A DNA stretch of 42,142 nt from Bacteriovoracaceae bacterium UBA4573 (GCA_002387735.1 DGKJ01000122.1:7801-49942); one strand, 5' to 3'; positions 8,260 to 17,697 are shown, numbered from the stretch's first letter. Notes: generated by a model from the letters alone, not told the origin. Translations and numbers: made by a program.

Positions 8260-9168
8260 CTAATTCGCCATGATCGAATTGCAGTCTGCGTCCGCTAAGA
8301 GTTCTAAGCGATTGAAATAATAGGATCTTTTGTCGAATTCTGCCTCACCCGCTTGGTCCCAATGTTCAAGTAAAGGGCGAACCGTGTCGCGCAATAGCAG
8401 AATCTTAGCCGAACGCTCTGAATCAGCGGAAGCAATCGTCGAGAGCGCGCGTTGAGTGTGAAAGAGAGTCTCTGCAATCGTCTGCAGCCCTTCCGGACCA
8501 AGCTCTTCAACACGGTCTATTATATGAAGGTACAAAGGTCGGGTGATTTCACTGCCAATGAGCAATGCATCGTCGCTCGCCCTTGCTTCATTTTTTGCTA
8601 CGAAATCGAAAAACTGACTGAGAGCAACTTCTCCAAACTCGTTGGCTGCGACGGTTTTTTTGGCAAGGCTCAACAATAGGTGAATGGTTTCGGAATGAAA
8701 TTTAGATGTCGCAAAGTGCAGCGAGGTGAGTCGATCCGCAGCCTGTGGGTCGCGCGTGATTCTAAAGTCTTCAGTATAATGCTTAAATTTTCTTTTGAAT
8801 CGCTCGTATTTTTTCGCCAAGTACAAAGCACCGCGAAGGAAGTTCTCTTTTTGTTGATCTGTTCGAATTAATTGAACTTCCTTCATCAGCTCAGTGAATA
8901 TGGGGAGTACTTCAGACTGGGTTTTCCGAGTGAGTGCCGCATTGGTTGGCGACTTGCGTTGCCCCTCAGTTGTGCTGTCAGTGCCGTGCGTTTTAATGCG
9001 ATAGCCGGAGGGAATTTGATATTCCCAGGAATGAAAAATTTCCGATGCGATAAGCGTGGGCGACACAATTTCGGCTGAAATTTCATCGAAATTTTCAGCA
9101 AAACTTAATGCAGGAACGAAAAAAAACACCCCTAATGCGAAACTAAACCACCCCATTGCAGGAACCAT
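8260..9168 (-). CDS. Secreted helical protein, unknown function
   Basis: 302 residues, not recognised. An N-terminal signal peptide (WFSFALGVFFFVPALSFA, cleaved before ENFDE) predicts export. The remainder is alpha-helical with no clear catalytic motif (RKTQSEVLPIFTELMKEVQLI, ALYLAKKYERFKRKFKHY, LLSLAKKTVAANEFGEVALSQFF). The start may be the ATG at 9168 or the one four codons later at 9156; neither has a strong ribosome site. Separate from its upstream neighbour, which is divergent. Confidence 0.65.
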   Translation of the reverse strand: MVPAMGWFSFALGVFFFVPALSFAENFDEISAEIVSPTLIASEIFHSWEYQIPSGYRIKTHGTDSTTEGQRKSPTNAALTRKTQSEVLPIFTELMKEVQLIRTDQQKENFLRGALYLAKKYERFKRKFKHYTEDFRITRDPQAADRLTSLHFATSKFHSETIHLLLSLAKKTVAANEFGEVALSQFFDFVAKNEARASDDALLIGSEITRPLYLHIIDRVEELGPEGLQTIAETLFHTQRALSTIASADSERSAKILLLRDTVRPLLEHWDQAGEAEFDKRSYYFNRLELLADADCNSIMAN

Positions 9169-9271
9169 CTACGCAAATCCCACACAAAAACAACAAAAAA
9201 TTAATATTTTGAATAATAACTTGCGCTAAACTGAGTCTACAAAGCGGTTCACCGTTCATGGAGGGAACATT

Positions 9272-9928
9272 ATGAACAACACGAGGTTGTTCGGGCGTGT
9301 CGGTATGACACTTTCGAGCGTTTTGGTGCTTCTGCACATTGCTACTCTAGCGCAGGCCAAAGTTAAGGCGCCTAAAGACTGTCCGGACAAAGACAAGGCC
9401 ATTCCGATTGGGGTACCGATAGATTTTTGTCGTGTCGCGCATCTCACGCCCATGCTGCTCCAACGTGCATCGGAGCCGGGGTTTGGTTCGGGCTCACTAC
9501 TGGCCCAGATAGGCAACAATCGCGGCTACCAGTATTACTTTAAACGGTTCTTCGTGATTACCGATTACGAAAAGGACCCCGGAAAAGTAATCGTCGACCG
9601 CACGTTTGTCGTTAAAGACTTAAAAAAATGGGTTCCAATTTACGCCAAGCAGGGGCGTAACATCGTTGAGTTGCGAGCCAAAAAAATTAATGTCAAAGGC
9701 GGGATCGTAACCGTACGTTTTTATACCAATGTACTTTCAGGCTCCCACAAAGATTTCGATCTTAAAATAACTTTTTCCCCAAACAACGAGCCGGAAATGT
9801 TTATTCAGGACAAGGTATTTAACTCTTTAGAAATAACGCCTTCGCGTCTTTTTAATAAACCGGTGGGAATTGGCATTCTGCGGTTCGAGTATTATGGGGC
9901 CGAAGCTTTGACGCTGAATCTCGTCTAG
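9272..9928 (+). CDS. Secreted protein, unknown function
   Basis: 218 residues with a good signal peptide (MTLSSVLVLLHIATLAQA, within residues 12-29) and a predominantly beta mature part (GIVTVRFYTNVLSG, KDFDLKITFSPNNEPEMFIQDKVF, VGIGILRFEYYGAEALTLNLV). Two cysteines (KDCPDKDK, DFCRVAHL) could form a periplasmic disulfide. GGAGGGAAC just before the ATG is a strong ribosome site. Divergent from the preceding secreted-protein gene across about 100 bp that must hold both promoters. No family recognised. Confidence 0.7.
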   Translation: MNNTRLFGRVGMTLSSVLVLLHIATLAQAKVKAPKDCPDKDKAIPIGVPIDFCRVAHLTPMLLQRASEPGFGSGSLLAQIGNNRGYQYYFKRFFVITDYEKDPGKVIVDRTFVVKDLKKWVPIYAKQGRNIVELRAKKINVKGGIVTVRFYTNVLSGSHKDFDLKITFSPNNEPEMFIQDKVFNSLEITPSRLFNKPVGIGILRFEYYGAEALTLNLV

Positions 9929-10001
9929 TTTATCGTAAATCCATTCACCTGTGTAGCGACGCCTGGGAATCGGGCTTCGAGACCACAGAGAATGGAGCGT
10001 C

Positions 10002-10910
10002 ATGCGAATAGGAATCGATTTAGGCGGTACGAAAATCGAAGTGCTAGTCTTGGACCGGAGCGGGGCCGAATTATTTCGGAAACGGGCCGCTACTCCGCAA
10101 GGTGATTACGAAGGCACGATTCGCGAAATGGTGGCATTGGTGACGGGAGCCGAACTAGCCACCGGCGTCCGGAATTGCACAATTGGAGTAGCGATTCCTG
10201 GAGCTGAGTCATCCAAAACGGGACTGATAAAGAACAGCAACTCGCTCTGCTTAATCGGAAAACCTTTTTCCAAAGACCTCGCAGACGCGTTTGGTCGCCC
10301 GGTGCGCTTGGCGAACGACGCGAACTGTTTTGCTTTATCGGAAACTACCGATGGGGCAGCGAAAAATCGAAAATTAGTTTTCGGAGTCATTCTGGGGACC
10401 GGCGTTGGTGGGGGACTTGTCGTAAATGGTCAGGTGATTGCCGGAGCGAATTCGATCGCCGGTGAGTGGGGCCATAATCCACTGCCCTGGATGGCCATTA
10501 ACGAATACCCAGGACCAGAGTGTTATTGCGGAAAACGAGGCTGTATCGAAACTTTCCTGTCTGGCAAAGCATTGGAGCGAATGTACGAAGAAGCCACGCG
10601 AAAATCACTGCTAGCTAAGGAAATCACAAAATTGGCGGAAAAGGGTGATGCGACGGCCGGAAAACTGCTTGAACACTACGAAGATAGATTGGCGCGCGCT
10701 TTAATACACTTGATCAATATTCTGGATCCCGAAACCATTGTGCTTGGCGGCGGTATGTCGAACGAGGATCGGCTTTATCGCAACGTTCCAGAGCGATGGA
10801 AAAAGTATATGTTTTCTGACGCGCTCGACACCGAGCTAGTGAAAGCAAAACACGGTGATTCGAGTGGGGTCCGCGGGGCAGCCTGGCTTTGGCCCGAGGA
10901 AGGGGTTTAG
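10002..10910 (+). CDS. ROK-family sugar kinase (fructokinase/N-acetylglucosamine kinase type)
   Basis: 302-residue ATP-dependent hexose kinase. The N-terminal phosphate-binding motif IGIDLGGTKIEVLVLD, the sugar-binding and catalytic LANDANCFALSE, GVILGTGVGGGLVVNG, and the zinc site EWGHNPLPW...CYCGKRGCIETFLSG (His plus three Cys) define ROK kinases of the Mak/NagK group. Which sugar it uses cannot be read from sequence. A GGAG sits just before the ATG. The stop is 2 nt before the clpS ATG, so clpS-clpA may be co-transcribed with it. Confidence 0.9.
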   Translation: MRIGIDLGGTKIEVLVLDRSGAELFRKRAATPQGDYEGTIREMVALVTGAELATGVRNCTIGVAIPGAESSKTGLIKNSNSLCLIGKPFSKDLADAFGRPVRLANDANCFALSETTDGAAKNRKLVFGVILGTGVGGGLVVNGQVIAGANSIAGEWGHNPLPWMAINEYPGPECYCGKRGCIETFLSGKALERMYEEATRKSLLAKEITKLAEKGDATAGKLLEHYEDRLARALIHLINILDPETIVLGGGMSNEDRLYRNVPERWKKYMFSDALDTELVKAKHGDSSGVRGAAWLWPEEGV

Positions 10911-10912
10911 CC

Positions 10913-11251
10913 ATGAGCGGTGGTGGGGCGGGGCAGTCCGGCCAAGACGATTCCCAGTCGGACGTAGACCTGGAGCTCGAGCGGCCTGACGTATCGTCGC
11001 CCGGCAAATGGGCCGTAGTCCTACACAACGACGATTACACGACCATGGAATTCGTGATTGAAGTTTTACAGCGCTTTTTTAAGAAGAGCGACCAAGAAGC
11101 TGCCGAAATTATGTTAAAGGTTCACCATGAAGGGCGCGGCATCGCGGGAATATATTCTCGCGAAATCGCGGAAACCAAAGTCCTGCAAGTAAGTGATTAC
11201 GCCAAAGCTCACGGGCACCCCCTTCGATGCACGGCGGAACCGACCAGTTGA
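10913..11251 (+). CDS. clpS: ClpS adaptor for N-degron substrates
   Basis: 112-residue adaptor that binds proteins with destabilising N-terminal residues and hands them to ClpA-ClpP. The core WAVVLHNDDYTTMEFVIEVLQRFF contains the NDD residues lining the N-terminal amino-acid pocket. VHHEGRGIAGIYSREIAETK carries the conserved His and Lys. The first 30 residues are a flexible, acidic Gly/Ser tail as usual. I use the ATG at 10913, preceded by AGGAAGGGG; an upstream TTG at 10889 lies inside the ROK gene. It is followed after 28 nt by clpA. Confidence 0.96.
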   Translation: MSGGGAGQSGQDDSQSDVDLELERPDVSSPGKWAVVLHNDDYTTMEFVIEVLQRFFKKSDQEAAEIMLKVHHEGRGIAGIYSREIAETKVLQVSDYAKAHGHPLRCTAEPTS

Positions 11252-11279
11252 ACAGAGTGTTTGAAGGAAGGAGAATCGA

Positions 11280-13649
11280 ATGATCTCTCGTCAATCCGAA
11301 GAAGTACTCAACCGCGCAGGGCGGTATGCTTTTGAAAAACGCCATGAGTATTGCACTCTGGAACACGTACTTTGGAGTTTGCTTCAAGAAGACGATATCG
11401 TCGAAATTATTGAAGCGTGTGCTGTGAATTCCGATGACCTGCGCCAGGAATTAGAAAAACATCTTGATACGGAAGTCCCAAAAGCATCGCTCGTTAAACG
11501 CGAGAGCGGAGATGAGGTTCCAGAACCGCCGGTCGCCACGCTTGCGATTCAGCGAATGATCCAGCGTGCCGTATTTCATATACAGTCAGCGGGTAAAGAC
11601 GAAGTTCAACCTAAAGATCTTTTAACGGCACTCTATCAATCGGCCGATTCCTTTGCTGTAAAACTATTGCAGTCAAAGGGAGTTGAACGACTCGACGTAT
11701 TAAATTTTCTTAGTCACGGAATTCGAAAAGACGGAACAACTGAATCCCGCAAAGAGGATGAAGAAGTCACCGATGAATCGGGCTCAGAATCTTCGTCGAA
11801 ACCGGCATCTAAAAACAAAAAAGATTCCGAAGTGGAAGCGGGATTTCTTTTGAATCTAAATCACTGGGCGACCGAAGGTCGAATTGACCCTCTGATAGGA
11901 AGAACTACGGAGATTGAGCGAGTGGTGCAGACACTCTGTCGGCGTAGAAAGAATAATCCACTGTTAATTGGTGAAGCAGGAGTGGGAAAAACTGCGATTG
12001 CCGAGGGCCTGGCTCTCGCGATCGTTCAAAAAGAAGTGCCCGACTTGCTTTTGAATGCCGAAGTTTTTGCTTTGGATTTAGGAGCACTTCTTGCCGGAGC
12101 GCGCTTTCGAGGTGACTTCGAAAGTCGTTTAAAAAAAGTTATCACGTCGTTACAAAAACGAACCGCGGCGGGCAAGTTACCTATTCTGTTCATTGACGAA
12201 ATTCACACGATAGTTGGCGCGGGGTCAGTGTCCGGCAGTTCGTTAGACGCTGCGAACTTGTTAAAACCGGTGCTCGCGCGGGGGGAAATTCGGTGCATGG
12301 GGTCTACAACCTACACCGAGTATCGGAATGTATTTGAAAAGGACTCTGCTCTTGCGAGAAGGTTTCAAAAAATCGAAGTTTCAGAACCATCGAGTGAAGA
12401 CTCGATAAAGATTTTAAAGGGAATACGGTCGAAATTCGAAGATCACCACGGACTGAAATTCACGGATGAGGCCATTCGCGCGGCAGTAGAGTTGTCCACT
12501 AAACATTTGCCCGAGCGATTCTTGCCGGACAAGGCCATTGACCTGATTGACGAAGCGGGAGCGCGAGCTCGAATCAAGAAAAAATCAGAGGTCGTGGCCA
12601 GTGACATCGAAGAAATTGTCGCCGCCATCGCAAAAATACCGGCGCGCTCTGTAGCGACCGATCAAAAGGCCCGGCTAAAAACCCTCGATCACGATTTAAA
12701 AATTTCCATTTTTGGTCAGGCGCCGGCGATCGATGCATTGACCACTGCGATTCGATTGGCTCGCTCAGGGTTGCGCGCCGCCGATAAGCCGACGGGTAGT
12801 TTTTTATTTTGTGGACCAACCGGAGTAGGCAAAACCGAACTTGCTAAACAACTGGCGCATTGTTTAGGCGTGCCGTTTTTACGTTTCGATATGAGTGAGT
12901 ACATGGAGAAACACACTGTGTCGCGCCTGATCGGGGCCCCTCCCGGTTATGTTGGATTTGAACAAGCGGGCATGCTTACGGAACAGGTTCGTAAGAGCCC
13001 GTACTCAGTAGTGTTGCTCGACGAGATTGAAAAAGCTCATCCTGATATTTGGAATATTCTTCTTCAAGTAATGGACCACGGCACACTTACCGACAACTAC
13101 GGCCGTAAAGCTGATTTTCGTAACGTGATTTTAATAATGACTTCGAATGTTGGCGCGCGCGAACTTGAACGCAAGCCGCTCGGCCTCACCACGGGCAACG
13201 GACCACTCGCCCAAAGTCATTTGGTTATGCAAAAAGAAGTCGAGAAAGCGTTTAGCCCCGAGTTTCGCAACCGGTTGGATTCGATAGTATATTTCAATGC
13301 TTTAGATCCGGTCACGATTGCCCAAATCGTAGGCAAACAACTGGCGGAACTTGAATCGCAACTTTTGGCTCGCAACGTAGAAATTCAGGTCGACGAAGAC
13401 GTGAGGGCCTGGTTGGGCGAAAAAGGGTACGACCCAGTCATGGGTGCGCGACCAATGGCGCGGTTGATTCAAGAAAAAATTCGAAAGCCACTGTCGCTAG
13501 AGATTCTCTTTGGCGCGCTCGAAAAGGGTGGTCACGTACGAGTGATGCTCGAAAACGACGAGCCTAAATTATTTGTTACCGGTCGAACAAGCGAAGATCC
13601 AGAGCTTGAGTCTGAGCGAGTCGGGTTAAAAACGCATCCCGACGGATGA
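11280..13649 (+). CDS. clpA: ATP-dependent Clp protease unfoldase ClpA
   Basis: 789-residue AAA+ unfoldase that feeds substrates to ClpP. The N-domain (1-150) binds ClpS, and a Ser/Lys-rich linker follows (DESGSESSSKPASKNKKDSE). First AAA domain: GEAGVGKTAIAEGLA, Walker B ILFIDEIHTIVGAG. Second AAA domain: GPTGVGKTELAKQLA, Walker B VVLLDEIEKAH, and GYVGFEQAG pore loop. The ClpB-type middle coiled coil is absent, which supports ClpA. GGAAGGAG precedes the ATG. Its last 74 nt overlap the end of aat on the other strand. Confidence 0.97.
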   Translation: MISRQSEEVLNRAGRYAFEKRHEYCTLEHVLWSLLQEDDIVEIIEACAVNSDDLRQELEKHLDTEVPKASLVKRESGDEVPEPPVATLAIQRMIQRAVFHIQSAGKDEVQPKDLLTALYQSADSFAVKLLQSKGVERLDVLNFLSHGIRKDGTTESRKEDEEVTDESGSESSSKPASKNKKDSEVEAGFLLNLNHWATEGRIDPLIGRTTEIERVVQTLCRRRKNNPLLIGEAGVGKTAIAEGLALAIVQKEVPDLLLNAEVFALDLGALLAGARFRGDFESRLKKVITSLQKRTAAGKLPILFIDEIHTIVGAGSVSGSSLDAANLLKPVLARGEIRCMGSTTYTEYRNVFEKDSALARRFQKIEVSEPSSEDSIKILKGIRSKFEDHHGLKFTDEAIRAAVELSTKHLPERFLPDKAIDLIDEAGARARIKKKSEVVASDIEEIVAAIAKIPARSVATDQKARLKTLDHDLKISIFGQAPAIDALTTAIRLARSGLRAADKPTGSFLFCGPTGVGKTELAKQLAHCLGVPFLRFDMSEYMEKHTVSRLIGAPPGYVGFEQAGMLTEQVRKSPYSVVLLDEIEKAHPDIWNILLQVMDHGTLTDNYGRKADFRNVILIMTSNVGARELERKPLGLTTGNGPLAQSHLVMQKEVEKAFSPEFRNRLDSIVYFNALDPVTIAQIVGKQLAELESQLLARNVEIQVDEDVRAWLGEKGYDPVMGARPMARLIQEKIRKPLSLEILFGALEKGGHVRVMLENDEPKLFVTGRTSEDPELESERVGLKTHPDG

Positions 13650-14244
13650 GCTTGCCGCCCATAGCTTCCATGTGAGGTGTCACCATCTGGATGTCTATCC
13701 AAGTAGCGCCGCGGGCTTTCAAATGTTCGATAAAATACATGAGTGCTAACTTGGAGCCATCGTCTACTAAAGTGAACATGCTTTCACCGGCGAATACGCC
13801 GAATGCATCGACGCCGTAGAGCCCAGCGACCAGATCGGGTCCATCCCATACCTCCACACTGTGGGCGTGACCCACTTGGTGAAACTGAATATAGGCTTCG
13901 ACGATGTCCGGGGTTATCCAGGTGCCCTTCTCCTGCCGGGGAACGTTCTTGCATGCTCCGATTACGTTCTTGAAATTTTTGTCGATCGAATAGGTGTAGT
14001 CTGATCGGTTGATAGCTTTTTTTAGAGAACGTGGAATGTGTAGATCTTCAAATTCAAGTATCCCGCGAGGATCCGGACTAAACCAGGTCAGATACGGAAA
14101 TTTTTTAGGGTAACCAGGTACTGGCCAAGGGAATATGCCTTTACGGTAAGCGGCCAACAAGGTTTCAGGCAATAGATTACCGCCAATTGCGACAATACCG
14201 TCTTCGTCGGCTGTTGCTGGGTCGGGAAAATCGATGGGTTGCAT
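13576..14244 (-). CDS. aat: Leucyl/phenylalanyl-tRNA--protein transferase
   Basis: 222-residue enzyme that attaches Leu or Phe from tRNA to N-terminal Lys/Arg, creating the degron read by ClpS. Diagnostic segments are LTWFSPDPRGIL, WITPDIVEAYIQFHQVGHAHSVEVW, LVAGLYGVDAFGVFAGESMFTLVDDGSKLALM and WIDIQMVTPHMEAMGGKLIRRDAFL. It directly follows the PH-SHOCT gene (TAA immediately before the ATG) and its 3' end runs 74 nt antisense into clpA. Placement beside clpS-clpA matches its pathway; enteric bacteria also keep these genes near each other. Confidence 0.96.
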   Translation of the reverse strand: MQPIDFPDPATADEDGIVAIGGNLLPETLLAAYRKGIFPWPVPGYPKKFPYLTWFSPDPRGILEFEDLHIPRSLKKAINRSDYTYSIDKNFKNVIGACKNVPRQEKGTWITPDIVEAYIQFHQVGHAHSVEVWDGPDLVAGLYGVDAFGVFAGESMFTLVDDGSKLALMYFIEHLKARGATWIDIQMVTPHMEAMGGKLIRRDAFLTRLAQTQALDLRLFDR

Positions 14245-14808
14245 TTACGTACGCGGTTCCATGCCCAAAAGCCGCGCTTTTGAAGCCCGAAATTCTTGTT
14301 CGTCGAGGGCACCAGAACTGTAAAGTTCCGCCAGGCGTTCTAGTTCCCCCGCCAAAGATTGGTTTGTCCCCCCGCTAGTAGTTGCTGGGGCTGAAGAGCC
14401 GGCAGGTTTAGGGTTGCGTACCGCGTGAATTTCAGCGGAAAGAATATTAGAAATTTTCACGACATCTCCCTTAGCGATACAACCGATTGTTTTCGTGCCC
14501 GAACCGGTTGCGACCTCAACTTCGCCAAAAAAAAGCCGTGTGCGATGGGCGACTGAACTGATCTGGTGGAGCGACATATCTAGTTGGCGTAAGCCATAGA
14601 TCATGCCCTTGTCGAGAAACACTAAGCGAGAATTCGTGACGACGATAACCCAGGTTCGATTTTCGTAAAAACCGCTCGTGATGCCACGGATAACTTCGTT
14701 GGGGTTAAGGACCTCGTGTAGGCAGCCAATTTCTTTTGAGGTGAAAAATTTGTAAAAATCACCAAGGTTTTCCAACTGTGCTTCTACCACCGATCGATCG
14801 ACTGGCAT
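14245..14808 (-). CDS. Bacterial PH-domain plus SHOCT-domain protein
   Basis: 187 residues, no signal peptide or membrane segment. Residues about 25-125 resemble bacterial pleckstrin-homology domains of the YokE type (VIRGITSGFYENRTWVIVVTNSRLVFLDKGM, FGEVEVATGSG). After an Ala/Pro/Ser/Thr/Gly linker, the C-terminus is a SHOCT helix pair (LAGELERLAELYSSGALDEQEFRASKARLLG), a short oligomerisation motif. Such proteins are common but their roles are mostly undefined. It abuts aat with no spacer, so the two are co-transcribed. Divergent from argS. Confidence 0.82.
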   Translation of the reverse strand: MPVDRSVVEAQLENLGDFYKFFTSKEIGCLHEVLNPNEVIRGITSGFYENRTWVIVVTNSRLVFLDKGMIYGLRQLDMSLHQISSVAHRTRLFFGEVEVATGSGTKTIGCIAKGDVVKISNILSAEIHAVRNPKPAGSSAPATTSGGTNQSLAGELERLAELYSSGALDEQEFRASKARLLGMEPRT

Positions 14809-14891
14809 GTGGAGGGCCCCCTTCCCCCTATTGTAAACGCAGGGCGTACTATGTAGAAGGAAAACTTAATTTACTCGAGGTTCGACCAAAA

Positions 14892-16688
14892 ATGATGCAA
14901 CGCAAGACCGGTAAATATGAATCGCCCTTTCTGGCTGAAGTAAAATCAGGGGTAATCACCGCGTTTTCTAAAATTAATCAGGGGGCGGTTGATGAAGACC
15001 TTGGTCGCCAAATTTCAGGGCTTATAGTACAACCACCTGAATTTAGGTTGGGGCAGGCTGCTTTGCCTTGTCATCAATTTGCGAAAAAATTGCGTTTGCC
15101 GCCCGTCAAAATAGCGGAAGCGCTAAAGCAGGAGTTAAGTGCGCAATCGCTCAAGTGGATTGGTCAAATCGATTCGGTAAACGGCTATTTAAACTTTCAT
15201 TGCCGCTCCGAAGTGCTTGGCGAGTGGTTGTTAAACGAGATAGCGGGGGGCGGTTACTTCGCAAAAAGTCTTCTCGCTGAGTCCGAACAAGAAAAAATGA
15301 TTGTCGAGTATTCCCAGCCGAACACTCACAAAGCGCTCCACGTCGGGCATTTACGCAACACGGTGTTTGGTGATGCAGTCTGTAAAGTGTTGCATTATGC
15401 AGGGCACGAAATTGTTCGAGCTACTTATCCGGGTGACATGGGCGCGCACATTGCAAAAGCGCTTTGGTATGTTCAAACCAAAAAAGGCGGGAAGTTGCCG
15501 CCCGCAACAGAGAATCGAGCTGACTGGCTTGGAGTAATGTACGCAGAGTCGGAGGCGTGTCTTCGTACAGCGGAAAAAGACGATGTCGACGAGTTTGCGC
15601 GAATTAAAATCGAAATCGGAAAGGTATTGAAGGAACTCCACTCAGGCAAAGGACCGTACTACGACCTCTATCTCGAAACTCGGGAGTGGTCTCTAGGACA
15701 GATGCGAGACGTGTATGCTTGGTTGGGAGTGGCGTTTGATATTTGGTATTTCGAAAGCGAGTGCGATGTCCCTTCAAAGGAACTCGTTTTAAATAAATTT
15801 AAAGAAGGCTTTTTTTCAAAAAGCGAAGGGGCAGTCGGAATCGACCTTTCGCAGTACGGTCTTGGTTTTGCGATGTACTTAAAGTCGGATGGGAACGGCT
15901 TGTATTTAACCAAAGATTTAGAGCTCATTCGTCGAAAGTTCGAAGATCCAAAAATAACGCGATCAATTTATGTAGTAGATGCACGTCAGAAGTTGCATTT
16001 TCAGCAACTGTTCAAAACGGCGGAATTGATGGGTTATCCACAAGCCGCGAAGTCGGTGCACTTGTCCTATGAGTCAGTGACAGACGAAAGTGGCGAGCCT
16101 TGCAGTTCGCGCACTCTTAAGGGCGTTCGTCTGAGTGTGTTGCGCGATCTTCTTGAGGGTAAAGTAAAAAAAGACTACCTAGAACGATATCGCGGTGAAT
16201 GGACCGACGAGCAGATTAACGCGACTGCCGAAGCAGTAGCTCTTGGGGCCTTAAAATACGGATTTCTTCGGGTCGACGGTCAAACTGTAATTCGTTTTGT
16301 ACTCGACGAGTGGTTGAAGCTCGACGGCGACACTGGTCCCTATCTGCAGTACGTGCACGCCCGGTGTTGTAGCGTAATCGAAAAGGTAGGGCGTCCTAAA
16401 GACCTGGGGCACCTCACTCTAGAGACCGAAATAGAAAAAGAGCTTCTGTATTATCTGGGCCGATTTAATCACTACGCGGCTCAGGCAGCTCGAGAATATC
16501 GCCCGAGTGTGGTGGCGGCTTATTTGTTCGATTTGTGTAAACTGTTTAATCGATTTTACAAAGACTGCCCGGTGAAAACAGCTGCCCCCGATGTGCAGAA
16601 CACCAGACTTCGAATCATAGAGGCGACGGCGAGCGTATTACGCGGGGGGCTGGGTCTTCTTGGAATACCCGCGCCAGAAAGAATGTAG
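14892..16688 (+). CDS. argS: Arginyl-tRNA synthetase
   Basis: Class I synthetase charging tRNA-Arg. 598 residues from the ATG at 14892; the open frame extends upstream to a TTG but that region does not look like ArgS. The N-terminal Add1 domain is followed by the HIGH-type motif VEYSQPNTHKALHVGHLRNT and YPGDMGAHIAKALW. The second signature is a diverged SSRTLKGVRLSVLRDLLEG in place of KMSKS, which is tolerated in ArgS because a Lys elsewhere can substitute. The C-terminal DALR anticodon domain ends GLGLLGIPAPERM. It converges on the GNAT gene with 7 nt between. Confidence 0.95.
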   Translation: MMQRKTGKYESPFLAEVKSGVITAFSKINQGAVDEDLGRQISGLIVQPPEFRLGQAALPCHQFAKKLRLPPVKIAEALKQELSAQSLKWIGQIDSVNGYLNFHCRSEVLGEWLLNEIAGGGYFAKSLLAESEQEKMIVEYSQPNTHKALHVGHLRNTVFGDAVCKVLHYAGHEIVRATYPGDMGAHIAKALWYVQTKKGGKLPPATENRADWLGVMYAESEACLRTAEKDDVDEFARIKIEIGKVLKELHSGKGPYYDLYLETREWSLGQMRDVYAWLGVAFDIWYFESECDVPSKELVLNKFKEGFFSKSEGAVGIDLSQYGLGFAMYLKSDGNGLYLTKDLELIRRKFEDPKITRSIYVVDARQKLHFQQLFKTAELMGYPQAAKSVHLSYESVTDESGEPCSSRTLKGVRLSVLRDLLEGKVKKDYLERYRGEWTDEQINATAEAVALGALKYGFLRVDGQTVIRFVLDEWLKLDGDTGPYLQYVHARCCSVIEKVGRPKDLGHLTLETEIEKELLYYLGRFNHYAAQAAREYRPSVVAAYLFDLCKLFNRFYKDCPVKTAAPDVQNTRLRIIEATASVLRGGLGLLGIPAPERM

Positions 16689-16695
16689 TTTAGAG

Positions 16696-17286
16696 CTACT
16701 TCGAAATTCTCATGCGCCGTTTTCCTGCGCTTTCGGAATCGGTGGGTTTAAAACCAGCACTTTTAAAAAGAGATTCGGTGCCCGTCCACGCGAAGGCTGC
16801 CGGGATTTTTGAGACTTTGTTGCGCACGGGGTAGCCTTCGATCACTCGTACTTTTTTTTCCCGCTTTAAATATGCTACGGCGAATTTTAATAACGCCTTG
16901 GCGACGCCCTTATTTCGATAACCGGCTTTGACGTAAAAACAGGGTATCGACCAAACAGTTTCTGCATCGGAGCATTTGAGACTCGGTGCTCGGTCTAATT
17001 TTGAAAAATCGGTTCGGCGATCAAACGACACCCAGCCAATTGGCATGGCGCCACAGTAGGCTAGGGCGCCGTGGGCTTTATTAGTGCGTACTAATTTTTT
17101 GAACCGCGCGCGATTCACGGGGCCTTTAGTACTTTCCCACTTTTCACCTTTTTCTTGGCGCCAGTACATACACCAACAGCCACCGCATGCTCCCTTGGTT
17201 CCAAATAGTGCTTCGAGGTCGGCCCAAAGCTTGGGTCTTAGAAGTTTTACTTTCACTCTCACTGAGCGATCAATCGTTTGATTCAC
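16696..17286 (-). CDS. GNAT-family N-acetyltransferase
   Basis: 196-residue acyl-CoA transferase of unknown substrate. The acetyl-CoA segment is CFYVKAGYRNKGVAKALLKFAVAYLKREK (about residues 115-145). An N-terminal Cys/Trp-rich stretch, GACGGCWCMYWRQEKGEKW, followed by PIGWVSFDRR, recalls a group of uncharacterised GNAT proteins. The start is GTG at 17286, overlapping the lipoprotein gene by 17 nt; another in-frame GTG at 17262 would remove the overlap and neither has a clear ribosome site. Confidence 0.8.
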   Translation of the reverse strand: MNQTIDRSVRVKVKLLRPKLWADLEALFGTKGACGGCWCMYWRQEKGEKWESTKGPVNRARFKKLVRTNKAHGALAYCGAMPIGWVSFDRRTDFSKLDRAPSLKCSDAETVWSIPCFYVKAGYRNKGVAKALLKFAVAYLKREKKVRVIEGYPVRNKVSKIPAAFAWTGTESLFKSAGFKPTDSESAGKRRMRISK

Positions 17287-17599
17287 TTGTTGGTTCGTCG
17301 GTTTTGGTGGGCGAGGCGTTCGGTTTTTCGCCGTTTGATTTGCGTTCAGCGAGGATCACGTCGAGTTCATATTTTTTCCAAGCTTCGTCGCGGCCTGTTT
17401 TAGTTTCCTCAAACAGCCAGTGGGACCATTCGTCGCGAGTCAGGTACTCTTTATTTGTTTTGTAAAATTTTTTTTCGGCAAGCGACAAGTGTTTGAGGTT
17501 GTCGGCGTCCCACCCCTCGAAACCCGCACGGTACGCGTATTTTGACGTAGTGGAGCAAGCGAACAAAAATAACACCGCGAACAGTGCAAAGTATTTCAT
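17270..17599 (-). CDS. Small lipoprotein, unknown function
   Basis: 109 residues from the ATG at 17599. The N-terminus is a lipoprotein signal (KYFALFAVLFLFAC, lipobox LFAC, acylated Cys at about residue 15). The mature part is hydrophilic and helical (SLAEKKFYKTNKEYLTRDEW) with a charged, disordered end. It overlaps the GNAT start by 17 nt, so the two are probably one transcript. Confidence 0.7.
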   Translation of the reverse strand: MKYFALFAVLFLFACSTTSKYAYRAGFEGWDADNLKHLSLAEKKFYKTNKEYLTRDEWSHWLFEETKTGRDEAWKKYELDVILAERKSNGEKPNASPTKTDEPTSESND

Positions 17600-17697
17600 G
17601 AGAGGCACAATAGCATACCCCTGTCGGTCGGCCAAATCCCCTTGTCGACTTGACAGCGATCGAATTTCAAGAGAGTGGGCGCCTCAAGGGGGGGCAA

